This document shows, piece after piece, positions 26,805-36,330 of a stretch of DNA of 64,000 nucleotides (the first letter of the stretch is position 1; each line of letters starts with the position of its first letter). Both the position numbers and the translations under genes were made by a program. Source of the DNA: Mesorhizobium sp. WSM3862 (GTDB taxonomy: Bacteria; Pseudomonadota; Alphaproteobacteria; Rhizobiales; Rhizobiaceae); NCBI RefSeq assembly GCF_002294985.1, contig NZ_NSGE01000004.1, positions 434,001-498,000 of the forward strand. The letters run 5' to 3'. The notes beneath the pieces were generated by a model that worked only from the letters and a program-made list of their open reading frames with translations, did not search any database and was not told where the DNA came from.

Positions 26805-27833
26805 TCAGGTCCGGCCCGGCACGACCAGCACCTTGACCTCGCCGGGGGCGGCTGGGTTCGAGATCACCTGCGGCGCCTCTTCGAGTGGCACCTGCCTGGA
26901 AATCAGCTTGTCGATCTCGATCGCGCCGGACGCGATGAGGTCCGCGGCGCGTCGATGCGTGAAGGGATTGATGAAGGACCCGAGGACCTTCAACTCCCGG
27001 AACAGCACGTCGAAAGGCTCGAAAGCCACCTTCTGCCCCTGCGGCATCACGCCGACGATCACCACCGTGCCTCCGGCCTTGGCAATTCGCATCGACTGCT
27101 CGACCGTGTCGCGAACCCCGGCGCATTCCAGCACCACGTCGACGCCGCCCGGCACAAGCCCGGCTTTTCCGGCGATGGCCTCGATGGGATCGACGGCGCT
27201 GGGATCGACCGTAGCGGTCGCGCCGAGTTCTTCGGCCAGCGCGCGGCGCGAGGCCTGCCTGGTCGATAGGATGATGGTCGCGGCACCGGCAAGCTTCGCC
27301 AATTGCACGGTGAGCAGGCCGATGACGCCGCCGCCGAGCACCACCACCGAGTCGCCGGGCCTGATTCCGGCGAGGTCGATGCCGTGCAGGCAGCAGGCCA
27401 GCGGCTCGCAGAAGGCACCATGCGTCGGCTGGAGGTTGCCGGGCAGGAGGAAGGCCTGGCCTTGCGGCATCACGACATAATCGGCGAAACCGCCGTCGCG
27501 GTGGATGCCGATGGCCCTGAGATTGCTGCACAAATTGACGCGGCCGGCCTGGCACTGGCTGCAGCGCCCGCAGGCGATGTTGGGGTCGCCCGTGACCCGA
27601 TCGCCGACGGCGATGCCGAACACCGCGTCGCCGACCGCCTCGACGATGCCGCAGAATTCGTGGCCGAGCGTGACCGGCGGCGTGCAGGGGAATTCGCCAT
27701 GGAACAGGTGGCGGTCCGTGCCGCAGACGCCGCAGGCTTCGATCCGCACCAGAACATCCTCCGGCCCCGGCGCAGGTTTGTCGACCTCACGAAGGGCGAT
27801 GCCGCCGATTGCTTCCAGCCGTACGGCTCTCAT
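26805..27833 (-). CDS. Zinc-dependent alcohol/polyol dehydrogenase
   Basis: 342-residue medium-chain dehydrogenase. Catalytic zinc ligands C37 region (ACGVCGTD) and GHE at residues 57-59; four structural-zinc cysteines in CGRCSQCQAGRVNLC; NAD(P) loop VVLGGGVIGLL. It resembles sorbitol/threonine dehydrogenase-type enzymes. It lies 12 bases downstream of the DctM gene in the same direction, so it probably acts on the compound imported by the TRAP system or a product of it. Confidence 0.88.
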   Translation of the reverse strand: MRAVRLEAIGGIALREVDKPAPGPEDVLVRIEACGVCGTDRHLFHGEFPCTPPVTLGHEFCGIVEAVGDAVFGIAVGDRVTGDPNIACGRCSQCQAGRVNLCSNLRAIGIHRDGGFADYVVMPQGQAFLLPGNLQPTHGAFCEPLACCLHGIDLAGIRPGDSVVVLGGGVIGLLTVQLAKLAGAATIILSTRQASRRALAEELGATATVDPSAVDPIEAIAGKAGLVPGGVDVVLECAGVRDTVEQSMRIAKAGGTVVIVGVMPQGQKVAFEPFDVLFRELKVLGSFINPFTHRRAADLIASGAIEIDKLISRQVPLEEAPQVISNPAAPGEVKVLVVPGRT

Positions 27834-27845
27834 GACTTGGTCACC

Positions 27846-29642
27846 TCAGTTGAAACTCGGCGGCTTGGAAAGATCGGGCGCCGGCGCCGCCGGCTTGGCG
27901 GGGGCCGTATCGCCGAAATTCGGCGGCTGTGACAAGTCCGGGGTGCCAGGCGCGGCGGGCGCCGAGCCGCCACTGGCGGGCGCCGCGCCATTGTCGGCCG
28001 GCGGCGTGCCGAGCGGCGCAAGTCCCGGCATGTCCGGCAGCTTGAGGTCGATCGTGCTCGGCTCGACCGCGGTGCCCTTGTAGCGCATTACCATTTGCGG
28101 GAAGGCGATGGTAAGCCCGATCATGATCACCTGGATACAGACGAACGGCACCGCGCCCCAGTAGATCTGGCCGGTGGTGACCGGCGCGATCTGCTTGCCG
28201 GTGATGCGGTCGAGATAGGGCACGCGCGCCGCGACCGAACGCAGGTAGAACAGCGCGAAGCCGAACGGCGGATGCATGAAGCTGGTCTGCATGTTCACGC
28301 CAAGCAGCACGCCGAACCAGATCAGGTCGATGCCGAGCTTGTCGGCGGCGGGCGCCAGCAACGGCACGATGATGAAGGCGAGCTCGAAGAAGTCGAGGAA
28401 GAAGGCGAGCACGAAAACCAGCACGTTGACGCCGATCAGGAAGCCGGTCTCGCCGCCCGGCAGCGAGGTCAAGAGATGCTCGACCCAGATATGGCCGTTG
28501 ACGCCGTAGAAGGTGAGCGAGAAGACGCGCGCGCCGATCAGGATGAACAGCACGAAGGCGGAGAGCCGCGTCGTCGAGGCCAGCGCCTGCTTGATGACAT
28601 CCATCGTCAGTCGCCCCTTGAAGCCCGCCATGATCAGCGCGCCGACGGCGCCCATGGCGCCGCCCTCGGTTGGGGTGGCGATGCCGAGGAAGATGGTGCC
28701 CAACACCAGGAAGATCAGCGCCAGCGGCGGGATCAGCACGATCACCACCTGCTGTGCCAGCTTGGACATCATGTTGATGTGGAGGCGCTGGTCGGCGATC
28801 GCCACGATGTAGATGACGATCACGCCGACGGTGGCGCCAAGGATGTCCGCATTGTCGCCATGCGTCGGCGCGAGGTAACGATAGGCCGCATAGGAAATCG
28901 CGCCGGTCACCAGCAGCGCCACGATCAGCGAAATCACGCCGTGGCCGAGCGTGCGGGCCTCGAGCGGCAATGCCGGCATCGCGTTCGGCCGGACGATCGA
29001 CATGATCAGGATGTAGAGCATGTAGATGCCGGTCAGCACGAGGCCGGGGATCAGCGCGCCCGCATACATGTCGCCCACCGAGCGTCCAAGCTGGTCGGCC
29101 AGCACAATCAGCACCAGCGAGGGGGGGATGATCTGGGCCAGTGTGCCGGAAGCCGCGATCACGCCCGAGGCGAGGCGCCGGTCGTAGCCGTAGCGCAGCA
29201 TGATCGGCAGCGAGATCAGCCCCATGGCGATGACGGAGGCCGCCACCACGCCGGTCGTTGCGGCAAGCAGTGCGCCGACGAAGATCACCGCATAGGCAAG
29301 CCCGCCGCGGATCGGGCCGAACAACTGCCCGACCGTGTCGAGCAGGTCCTCGGCCATGCCGGATCGCTCCAGCACGATCCCCATGAAAGTGAAGAATGGA
29401 ATGGCCAGCAGCGTGTCGTTCGACATCACCCTGGTGCCGTAGAAATTATCCGGCAGCGCATGCAGCAGCGGCCAGGCGAGGTTGATCGAGCCGCCGGAAT
29501 AGGGCGACAAGAGCACGCCGATGAAGAAGAACAACAGGCCGTTCGCAGCGAGCGAGAAGGCGACGGGGTAGCCGATCAAAAGGAAGATGATCAGCGAGGC
29601 GAACATGATCGGCGCCATGTTCTGCGCGATGAACTCGATCAT
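27846..29642 (-). CDS. dctM: TRAP transporter large permease (DctM) with proline-rich C-terminal tail
   Basis: Large membrane subunit of a TRAP transporter, 598 residues, with about 12-13 transmembrane helices (IMFASLIIFLLIGYPVAFSL at the N-terminus; conserved FFTFMGIVLERSGMAEDLL and GGLAYAVIFVGALLAATTGV stretches). It is larger than a standard ~430-residue DctM because of an extended middle region with extra helices, as in the DctM-like 4TMs group, and ends in a ~70-residue cytoplasmic or periplasmic tail rich in Pro and Ala containing the repeated motif PDLSQPPNFG / PDLSKPPSFN. The start overlaps the DctQ stop (ATGA). Confidence 0.92.
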   Translation of the reverse strand: MIEFIAQNMAPIMFASLIIFLLIGYPVAFSLAANGLLFFFIGVLLSPYSGGSINLAWPLLHALPDNFYGTRVMSNDTLLAIPFFTFMGIVLERSGMAEDLLDTVGQLFGPIRGGLAYAVIFVGALLAATTGVVAASVIAMGLISLPIMLRYGYDRRLASGVIAASGTLAQIIPPSLVLIVLADQLGRSVGDMYAGALIPGLVLTGIYMLYILIMSIVRPNAMPALPLEARTLGHGVISLIVALLVTGAISYAAYRYLAPTHGDNADILGATVGVIVIYIVAIADQRLHINMMSKLAQQVVIVLIPPLALIFLVLGTIFLGIATPTEGGAMGAVGALIMAGFKGRLTMDVIKQALASTTRLSAFVLFILIGARVFSLTFYGVNGHIWVEHLLTSLPGGETGFLIGVNVLVFVLAFFLDFFELAFIIVPLLAPAADKLGIDLIWFGVLLGVNMQTSFMHPPFGFALFYLRSVAARVPYLDRITGKQIAPVTTGQIYWGAVPFVCIQVIMIGLTIAFPQMVMRYKGTAVEPSTIDLKLPDMPGLAPLGTPPADNGAAPASGGSAPAAPGTPDLSQPPNFGDTAPAKPAAPAPDLSKPPSFN

Positions 29643-30244
29643 GAGCGCACCTCGCCGGACAGCGCCTTGGCTTCTTCGGCAAGCGCTTCGGCCTCGAGCT
29701 TGGCCTGGTCGTGGGCCGACACATAGGGAGTGGGATCCTCCATGTCGCCGCGCATGATGGCGATCTTCTTGATGATCTCGGAGACGCCCTGGATGGCCAG
29801 CAGGAAGAAGCCGACGAGCAGGATGGCCTTGGCCGGCCAGACGATCAGCCCGCCGGCATTGGTCGACATCTCGCCGCTGCGGAAGGACAGCGACACGTAA
29901 GGCACGAAGTAGATCACCATCAGCACCACGAACGGCATCAGGAAGAGGAGATGGCCGAGGAGGTCGATCCAGTGCTGCACGCGGCGGGGGAACATGCCGT
30001 AGACGATGTCGATGCGGATATGGTCGTTCTGTTTCAGCGTATAGGCGGCGGCCAGCATGAAGGCGGCGCCGAACAGATACCACTGCAGTTCGAGCCAGGC
30101 GTTGGAGGAGATGTCGAACACCTTGCGGATGACCGCGTTGCCGGCGCTCACCAGGATCGCAAGCAGGATCAGCCACGAGACCCAGCGGCCGATGAACTCG
30201 TTGATGCGGTCGATCGTCGTGGATAGAGCGAGCAGCCCTGCCAT
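29639..30244 (-). CDS. dctQ: TRAP transporter small permease (DctQ)
   Basis: Small membrane subunit, 201 residues, with four predicted helices (WVSWLILLAILVSAGNAVI, WYLFGAAFMLAAAYTL, LLFLMPFVVLMVIYFV, ILLVGFFLLAIQGVSEI) and the conserved LELQWYLFGAAFMLA and HIRIDI motif. First gene of the dctQ-dctM-dehydrogenase operon. The substrate-binding protein for the system is the separate convergent gene at 25.6 kb. Confidence 0.92.
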   Translation of the reverse strand: MAGLLALSTTIDRINEFIGRWVSWLILLAILVSAGNAVIRKVFDISSNAWLELQWYLFGAAFMLAAAYTLKQNDHIRIDIVYGMFPRRVQHWIDLLGHLLFLMPFVVLMVIYFVPYVSLSFRSGEMSTNAGGLIVWPAKAILLVGFFLLAIQGVSEIIKKIAIMRGDMEDPTPYVSAHDQAKLEAEALAEEAKALSGEVRS

Positions 30245-30487
30245 GCATTTCCTCCCTCGCGCACCGGCCCCGAGAATCGCGTTCGATTTCGGAAAGCACG
30301 ATGCCTAACTCAAAGTGCTGGCGCCGCGCCCGAGTCCCCCTCCGGTGTCGCGCCGCTTGGCCCAACGGTATGCAGTGCGTGGCCCGGATGGTCAACATGG
30401 CAAAGCACGTGCCGGCGACCCAGGCGACGAGTAACGGTAAAAACCGGTCACCTCACGGCGCGTCATGCAACCAAAGTCTGATGGGTT

Positions 30488-31393
30488 TCAGGCGACCTTG
30501 GCCTGGTCGCGGCCGGCGCCGATCAGCACCAGCATGGCGACGAGAAAGAGGTATATCCAGCCGTCGCGCCATTCGAGCGGGAAATAACCGGCCCACAGCG
30601 ATTCGGCCATGCCGAAGGCCGCGGCACCGAGAGCAGCCTTGAGCGGCGACATGTAGCCGCCGACCGCCGTCACGAACAGGATCTTGAGGCCGTAGACGAG
30701 GCCCGTGCCGAAGCTGATGTTGCCGTAGTAGATGCCGGCGAGCATGCCGGCAAAAGCCGCGCAGAAGCCGCCATAGAGCACCGCGCGGCGGAACACCGCG
30801 GTGACGTCGATGCCGCACATCGCGGCCGCCTTCGGGTCGTCGGACACGGCCCGCCAGGCCCGTCCGAAGCGCGAATGCGAAAACAGCCAGGCGGCCACTG
30901 CCACCATCGCCATCACCGCCGCGCAATCCAAGAGCTGGATAACGGTGAGCGTCACCTTGAAGCCGGCACCCTGCGCGAAGACGACGGGTTGGGCGAGCAT
31001 CGGCGGCAGCCAGAGATCATGCGTGTCGGCGGCGATGCGGCTTGCTTCCGACAGGAACAGCAAGATGCCGAGCGTCGTCACCACGATCGCATTAGGCGAC
31101 CGGTCCGCCAGCCTCTCGAACACGCTGCGCGACAGCACCTGGCTGATCAGCACCGAATAGAGCAGGGCAGCAACGATACCTAGCGCGACCGAGGCAAACA
31201 GCGTCAGCCACAGCGCCTGATAGCCGAAGGCGGCGGTCAGGATCATGGTGTGGCCGCAAAAGGCAAACAGCGCGCCATAGGCAAGGTTGGTGCGGTGCAG
31301 GATGCCGTTGGTCAGCACGTAGCCGAAGGCGAGCAGCGCATAGAGCGCGCCCGAATGCAGCCCGTTCAGCACCTGCTGATAGAAATAGAGCAT
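30488..31393 (-). CDS. Branched-chain amino acid ABC transporter permease, LivH family
   Basis: 301-residue inner-membrane permease with eight to nine helices. Starts MLYFYQQVLNGLHSGALYALLAFGYVL, the usual LivH N-terminus (quoted here as QQVLNGLHSGALYALLAFGY), and has the EAA-like cytoplasmic loop SRFGRAWRAVSDDPKAAAMCGID. No LivM, LivF, LivG or LivK gene lies next to it, so it is an orphan or works with components elsewhere. Divergent from the CGNR regulator with a perfect inverted repeat between them. Confidence 0.88.
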   Translation of the reverse strand: MLYFYQQVLNGLHSGALYALLAFGYVLTNGILHRTNLAYGALFAFCGHTMILTAAFGYQALWLTLFASVALGIVAALLYSVLISQVLSRSVFERLADRSPNAIVVTTLGILLFLSEASRIAADTHDLWLPPMLAQPVVFAQGAGFKVTLTVIQLLDCAAVMAMVAVAAWLFSHSRFGRAWRAVSDDPKAAAMCGIDVTAVFRRAVLYGGFCAAFAGMLAGIYYGNISFGTGLVYGLKILFVTAVGGYMSPLKAALGAAAFGMAESLWAGYFPLEWRDGWIYLFLVAMLVLIGAGRDQAKVA

Positions 31394-31445
31394 GGAGCAT
31401 CCCTAGGGCCGCGCGAACTGGCCCCCGTTTCGAGCGTTGCATCCG

Positions 31446-31483
31446 AAATCTAACTTGTCAAATACGTTTTATCGGTTAGATTT
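31446..31483. promoter_or_regulatory. Perfect 9-bp inverted repeat in divergent promoter
   Basis: AAATCTAAC at 31446-31454 and GTTAGATTT at 31475-31483 are exact reverse complements with 20 bases between, ending 5 bases before the CGNR gene start. Probable operator for the divergent livH-like and CGNR genes, with the CGNR protein as a natural candidate to bind it. Confidence 0.5.
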
Positions 31484-31488
31484 GCGGC

Positions 31489-32097
31489 ATGACGGTATCC
31501 TGGACCCCGCACCGCTTCACCGGCGGCATCCTCGCGCTCGACACGGCGAACACGGTCGTCCTGCGCAACGATCCGGAAAAGACCTTCGACCGTTTCGCTG
31601 ATCCGGCCGAGATCGCCCGCTTCGCCGAGGCGGCGAGCGGCTTTCGCGCCGCCGAGCTTGGCGGCCGGCGGCTGGAGGCGCCTGAACCGGGCGGCATCGC
31701 CGCGGTCGTGCTGTCGATCCGCGAGGCGACGGACCGCCTGTTCCGCCATGCCGTAGCGAAAGGCGCGATCGCCGCCGGCCATCTGCCGGATTTCCTGACC
31801 GCCTGCGCCAACGGCCTCTCCGGCAGCAGCACCGAGATCGGCGCGCCGGGCAGGCCCTTTGGCGATCCGGCGACGCCGATCGCTTTCGAGGCGGCTTTGG
31901 CCGTCTCGGCGCTTTCGCTGCTGCGCGACGACACCGTTGCCAGGCTCAGGATCTGTCCGAACTGCAGCTGGCTCTTTCTGGACCGCAGCCGCAACTCAAG
32001 CCGCCTCTGGTGCGACATGGCCGTCTGCGGCAACCGCCAGAAAGCGAACCGCTATTATCGCCGCCGCACGGCGGCCAGGGAGGCCACCAATGCTTAG
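31489..32097 (+). CDS. ABATE / CGNR zinc-finger transcription factor-like protein
   Basis: 202-residue protein with an N-terminal ABATE ligand-binding-like domain (ILALDTANTVVLRND, FEAALAVSALSLL) and a C-terminal CGNR zinc finger: CPNCSWLFLDRSRNSSRLWC then CGNRQKANRYYRRR, in which four cysteines bind zinc and the basic tail likely contacts DNA. The start is close to the transcription region, without a strong ribosome binding site. Its last 8 bases overlap the start of the following lipoprotein gene, so they share a transcript. Confidence 0.9.
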   Translation: MTVSWTPHRFTGGILALDTANTVVLRNDPEKTFDRFADPAEIARFAEAASGFRAAELGGRRLEAPEPGGIAAVVLSIREATDRLFRHAVAKGAIAAGHLPDFLTACANGLSGSSTEIGAPGRPFGDPATPIAFEAALAVSALSLLRDDTVARLRICPNCSWLFLDRSRNSSRLWCDMAVCGNRQKANRYYRRRTAAREATNA

Positions 32098-32617
32098 AAA
32101 ATTCCGTTCGATCGCTCTCGGCGCGGCCCTGATCGCCGCGACGGCGCTCGGCGCCTGCCGCGACACCGGCAAGGAGCAGCTCTTCGCCATTTCCGGCAAG
32201 CTGTTCGAGTTCAACTACCGGCTTGGCATCGCCACCTATGTCATCACGCTGAGACCGCTGCGGCCGATGGGCGAGGGACAGATTGCGGTGGTGAATTTCC
32301 AGAATCCGGCCGGCGGCGACCCGCTCATCGTCAACCAGAAGATCTGGCCGAAGCTCCCGCATATCACCTTGACCAGCCCGCCGCTCACCTGCGTGGTCAA
32401 GGACAAGCCCTATTCCGTGACGATCCGCATCGAGGATTCGAGCGGCACGTTGCTTCAAAGGCTCGAGACGACGATGACCTCCTCGGCGGACCAGACCATG
32501 CTGCCGGACCGGCCGCTGGTGATCGGGCCGAAATACGAGCTCAACCCGGACCTTGCCGGCCATCCCGACGGCAAGCTGCCGGATGCGCCCAAGCCGGATT
32601 GCTCGAAGGCGGCGTGA
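32090..32617 (+). CDS. Putative lipoprotein of unknown function
   Basis: 175-residue protein with a lipoprotein signal: basic MLRKFR, a hydrophobic alanine-rich helix and the lipobox ALGAC with Cys23. The mature part includes FEFNYRLGIATYVITLRP and a short Cys pair (LTCVVKD and PDCSKAA) but matches no family I recognise. Its beta-rich look suggests an envelope domain. The ATG has GGGAGG upstream and overlaps the CGNR gene end. Confidence 0.7.
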   Translation: MLRKFRSIALGAALIAATALGACRDTGKEQLFAISGKLFEFNYRLGIATYVITLRPLRPMGEGQIAVVNFQNPAGGDPLIVNQKIWPKLPHITLTSPPLTCVVKDKPYSVTIRIEDSSGTLLQRLETTMTSSADQTMLPDRPLVIGPKYELNPDLAGHPDGKLPDAPKPDCSKAA

Positions 32618-32825
32618 GGCCCGTTGACCGGTCGAAATTTTCGTGCGCTGCGAAGCGTTTAGCGTGCGATTGAATGCGGCGACCGCTTCCAGCGGGACCG
32701 TTTGTTGCGTGCGGTCTGGTCGCTGCGATTTCGTTTGACCTGTCCCGCAAGGGAAGAAAGACTGCGGCCTCTCACTCCGACGTTGGCCGCCGATCCACGG
32801 CGCGCCTCCGCAGAGGACATGCCTG

Positions 32826-35800
32826 ATGACGCTGCATGACGTCGCGCTCGACGACAAGTTCGACCTTGGCAAGGAGCGCGTTTTCCTGTCCGGGGCGCAA
32901 GCCGTCGTGCGCATGCTTTTGATGCAGCGCGAGCGCGACCGCCGCGCCGGCCTCAACACCGCAGGCTTCGTCTCCGGCTATCGCGGCTCGCCGCTGGGCG
33001 GCCTCGACATGCAGCTGTGGAAGGCGAAGCGGCAGCTTGCGCAGGCCGACATCGTCTTTCAGCCGGGCCTCAACGAAGAGCTCGCCGCCACCGCGTGCTG
33101 GGGCTCGCAGCAGACCGAGTTGCTCGGCGAAGGCATCCATGACGGCGTCTTTGCCGTCTGGTACGGCAAGGGGCCGGGCGTCGACCGCTCCGGCGACGTT
33201 TTCCGCCACGCCAATCTCGCCGGCTCGTCGAGAAATGGCGGCGTTCTCGCCCTGATGGGCGACGACCACATGGCCGAATCCTCGACGAACGCACATGCCA
33301 CCGAATTCCTGTTCGTCGACACCATGGTGCCGATCCTCAACCCCGCCGGCGTCCAGGAGATCATCGACTACGGTCTCTTTGGCTTCGCCATGTCGCGTTT
33401 CGCCGGCACCTGGGCGGCGATCAAATGCGTCAAGGACAATATCGAATCGACCGCTTCGGTCGACGCCTCGATCGAGCGGCTGAACATCGTCATTCCTGAT
33501 TTCGACATGCCGCCGGGCGGCCTCAACATCCGCCACGAGATCGACATGCTCGGCCAGGAGGAGCGCCTGCATGAGCACAAGCGCGCCGCCGCTTCCGCCT
33601 TCATCCAGGCCAACGGGCTCAATCGGACCGTCTATTCGGGCGGCAGCAACCCGAAGCTCGGCATCATCACCATAGGCAAGAGCTATCTCGACGTCCGCCA
33701 GGCGCTGGAGGATATCGGCATCGACGAAAATGCGGCCAATCGCATAGGCATCCGCCTGTTCAAGGTCGGCTGCCCCTGGCCGCTCGATTATCAGCATATC
33801 GCCGACTTCGCCCGCGGCCTCGACACCATCGTCGTCGTCGAGGAGAAGCGCTCGTTGATCGAGGTCCAGTTGCGCGAGAACCTCTACGGTTCCGCTATTC
33901 AGCCTGCCATCGTCGGCAAGAAGGACGAGCGCGGGGACTGGCTGTTTCCGGCCAAGGGCGCGCTCGACCCGAACGAGATCGCGATCGCGCTCGGCGAGCG
34001 TATCTTGCGCACCATCGGCCCCTTGGAGGAGATCGCGGCGCGCGTGGCGAAGCTGCGCCAGTTCCAGGCGATGCTCGCCGATACCGTCGACATCGGTTCG
34101 CGCACGCCGTTTTTCTGCTCGGGCTGCCCGCACAATTCCTCGACCAAGGTGCCGGAGGGCTCGCTTGCCGCCGCCGGCATCGGCTGCCACTTCATGGCGC
34201 TGTGGATGGACCGGAACACGGTCGGCTTCACCGCCATGGGCGGCGAGGGCGCGCAATGGGTCGGCCAGGCGCCGTTCTCCAAGCGCGGCCATATCTTCCA
34301 GAATCTCGGCGACGGCACCTACAACCACTCCGGCGCGCTGGCGATCCGCTTTGCGCTCTCCTCAGGCGCCAACATCACCTACAAGATCCTCTACAATGAC
34401 GCAGTCGCCATGACCGGCGGCCAGCCGCACGAAGGTGGCCTCACCGTCGATATGATCGCCAGACAGGTGCGCGCCGAGGGCGTCGAGCGCATCGCCGTCG
34501 TCACCGACGAGCCGGCTAAATATGCCGGCAAGGCCGATTTCCCGCCCGGCGCCACGATCCATCACCGCGACGACCTCGACCTCGTCCAGCGCGAGCTGCG
34601 CGAGGTCAAGGGCGTGTCGGTGCTTCTCTATGACCAGACCTGCGCCGCGGAAAAGCGCCGGCGCCGCAAGCGCGGCACCTTCCCCGATCCCGACAAGCGC
34701 GTCTTCATCAACGAACTGGTCTGCGAAGGCTGCGGCGATTGCGGCGTGCAGTCGAACTGCGTCTCGATCCAGCCGGTCGAGACCGAATTCGGCCGCAAGC
34801 GCCGGATCGACCAGTCGAGTTGCAACAAGGATTTTTCCTGCCTCAACGGCTTCTGCCCCTCTTTCGTGACGGTGCATGGCGGCAAGATCAGGAAGGCCGA
34901 GGGGATTGCCGGCAAGAGCGATCCGCTCGAAGGCGTGCCGTCACCCGGCGAATTTCCACTCGGATCTCAGGGCTGGGCGGCGATCATCGACGGCGTCGGC
35001 GGCACCGGCGTCGTCACCATCGGCGCGGTGCTGGGCATGGCTGCCCATATTGAGGGCAAGGGCTGCGGCATGATCGACATGGCGGGCCTTGCCCAGAAGG
35101 GCGGCTCGGTCTTCACCCATGTCCGCATCGCCCCGACGCCCGAGGACATCCACGCCATCCGCGTTTCCGCTGGCAAGGCCGATCTTGTGCTTGGCTGCGA
35201 CCTCGTCGTCTCCGGCGCCAAAAAGGTGCTCGCCGCGGTGCGAGAGGGCCATACCATGTTCCTCGCCAACACCGCCGAGATCATGCCCGGCGAATTCACC
35301 CGTTCCGCCGATTTTTCGCTGCCGGTCGAGCGGCTGAAGAAGGCGATCCGTGCCGCCGCCGGCGACGACAAGGCCCACTTCTTCGATGCCACCCGCACGG
35401 CGACCGCGCTGTTCGGCAATTCGCTCGGCGCCAACATGTTCATGCTCGGCTTCGCCTTCCAGCATGGCGGGCTGCCGCTCTCGGCCGAAGCCGTTGAAAA
35501 AGCGATAGAATTGAACGGCGAAGCGGTGGTGATGAACATCGCCGCCTTCCGCTGGGGCCGTCGCGCCGCGCACCAGCCGGATTTCGTGCGCGGCCTGGTC
35601 GGTCGTACCGGCAAGCCGGCGTCGGCACCCGAAACGCTCGACGACATTGTCGCCCGGCGGGTGGCTTTCCTCACCGCCTACCAGAACGCCGCCTATGGCA
35701 AGCGCTATGCCAACAGGATCGCGGCGCTGCGCGCAGCCGAGGCGAGAGCGGTTCCCGGCTCAACGGCCGTCACCGAGGCGGCCGCGAAAAACCTCTTCAA

Positions 35801-36296
35801 GCTGATGGCGATCAAGGACGAGTACGAGGTGGCCCGGCTTTACACCGACGACAGCTTCGCCGCCGATCTCGCAAGGCAGTTCCAAAGCTACGAAAAGCTG
35901 GAATTTCACCTCGCGCCGCCGATCCTCGGGCGGCGCGGCAATGACGGCAAGCCGAGGAAATCGAGTTTCGGCCCGTGGATGATGAAGGCATTTCGCCTGC
36001 TTGCTGTCATGAGAGGCCTGCGCGGCACCGCGTTCGACCTGTTCGGCCATACCGCCGAACGGCGCGCCGAGCGGCAACTGCTTGCGCAATACGAGGCCGA
36101 TCTCGATCTGATCGCCGCAGCGCTTGCGCCGGGCAAGGTCGAGGCCGCCGCCGCTCTGGCCTCCGTTCCGGCGCTCATCCGCGGCTATGGCCATGTCCGG
36201 CAGGCCAGCGCCGCCAAGGCGTCCGAAGAGCGCTCCAGGCTGCTGCAGCGGCTGACCGAGGCCGCTCCGGTGCCCGTTCTCAGCGCTGCCGAGTGA
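32826..36296 (+). CDS. Indolepyruvate ferredoxin oxidoreductase family protein (fused alpha-beta-gamma form)
   Basis: Single 1156-residue chain that oxidatively decarboxylates aryl or branched 2-oxo acids to acyl-CoA using thiamine diphosphate and ferredoxin. Order: pyrimidine-binding domain (GFVSGYRGSPLGGLDMQ), transketolase C-like region, TPP-binding domain (GEGAQWVGQAPFSKRGHIFQ; GDGTYNHSG; NDAVAMTGGQPHEGG), cysteine cluster CEGCGDCGVQSNC near residue 634 with further cysteines downstream, then the gamma domain (GVGGTGVVTIGAVLGMAAH). This fused form is typical of aerobic proteobacteria and acts in aromatic amino acid breakdown. An AGAGGA site precedes the ATG. It stands alone. Confidence 0.93.
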   Translation: MTLHDVALDDKFDLGKERVFLSGAQAVVRMLLMQRERDRRAGLNTAGFVSGYRGSPLGGLDMQLWKAKRQLAQADIVFQPGLNEELAATACWGSQQTELLGEGIHDGVFAVWYGKGPGVDRSGDVFRHANLAGSSRNGGVLALMGDDHMAESSTNAHATEFLFVDTMVPILNPAGVQEIIDYGLFGFAMSRFAGTWAAIKCVKDNIESTASVDASIERLNIVIPDFDMPPGGLNIRHEIDMLGQEERLHEHKRAAASAFIQANGLNRTVYSGGSNPKLGIITIGKSYLDVRQALEDIGIDENAANRIGIRLFKVGCPWPLDYQHIADFARGLDTIVVVEEKRSLIEVQLRENLYGSAIQPAIVGKKDERGDWLFPAKGALDPNEIAIALGERILRTIGPLEEIAARVAKLRQFQAMLADTVDIGSRTPFFCSGCPHNSSTKVPEGSLAAAGIGCHFMALWMDRNTVGFTAMGGEGAQWVGQAPFSKRGHIFQNLGDGTYNHSGALAIRFALSSGANITYKILYNDAVAMTGGQPHEGGLTVDMIARQVRAEGVERIAVVTDEPAKYAGKADFPPGATIHHRDDLDLVQRELREVKGVSVLLYDQTCAAEKRRRRKRGTFPDPDKRVFINELVCEGCGDCGVQSNCVSIQPVETEFGRKRRIDQSSCNKDFSCLNGFCPSFVTVHGGKIRKAEGIAGKSDPLEGVPSPGEFPLGSQGWAAIIDGVGGTGVVTIGAVLGMAAHIEGKGCGMIDMAGLAQKGGSVFTHVRIAPTPEDIHAIRVSAGKADLVLGCDLVVSGAKKVLAAVREGHTMFLANTAEIMPGEFTRSADFSLPVERLKKAIRAAAGDDKAHFFDATRTATALFGNSLGANMFMLGFAFQHGGLPLSAEAVEKAIELNGEAVVMNIAAFRWGRRAAHQPDFVRGLVGRTGKPASAPETLDDIVARRVAFLTAYQNAAYGKRYANRIAALRAAEARAVPGSTAVTEAAAKNLFKLMAIKDEYEVARLYTDDSFAADLARQFQSYEKLEFHLAPPILGRRGNDGKPRKSSFGPWMMKAFRLLAVMRGLRGTAFDLFGHTAERRAERQLLAQYEADLDLIAAALAPGKVEAAAALASVPALIRGYGHVRQASAAKASEERSRLLQRLTEAAPVPVLSAAE

Positions 36297-36330
36297 TTGC
36301 GCCAGACCAATCCCGAAGTTTTCGTCGGTC

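Noticed and set aside
28095..29726. 543-codon plus-strand open frame opposite dctM
   Set aside because: Charged, repetitive translation typical of antisense to membrane proteins.
29643..30398. Long N-terminal extension of dctM
   Set aside because: Out-of-frame reading through dctQ; the conserved DctM start is at 29642 with an ATGA overlap.
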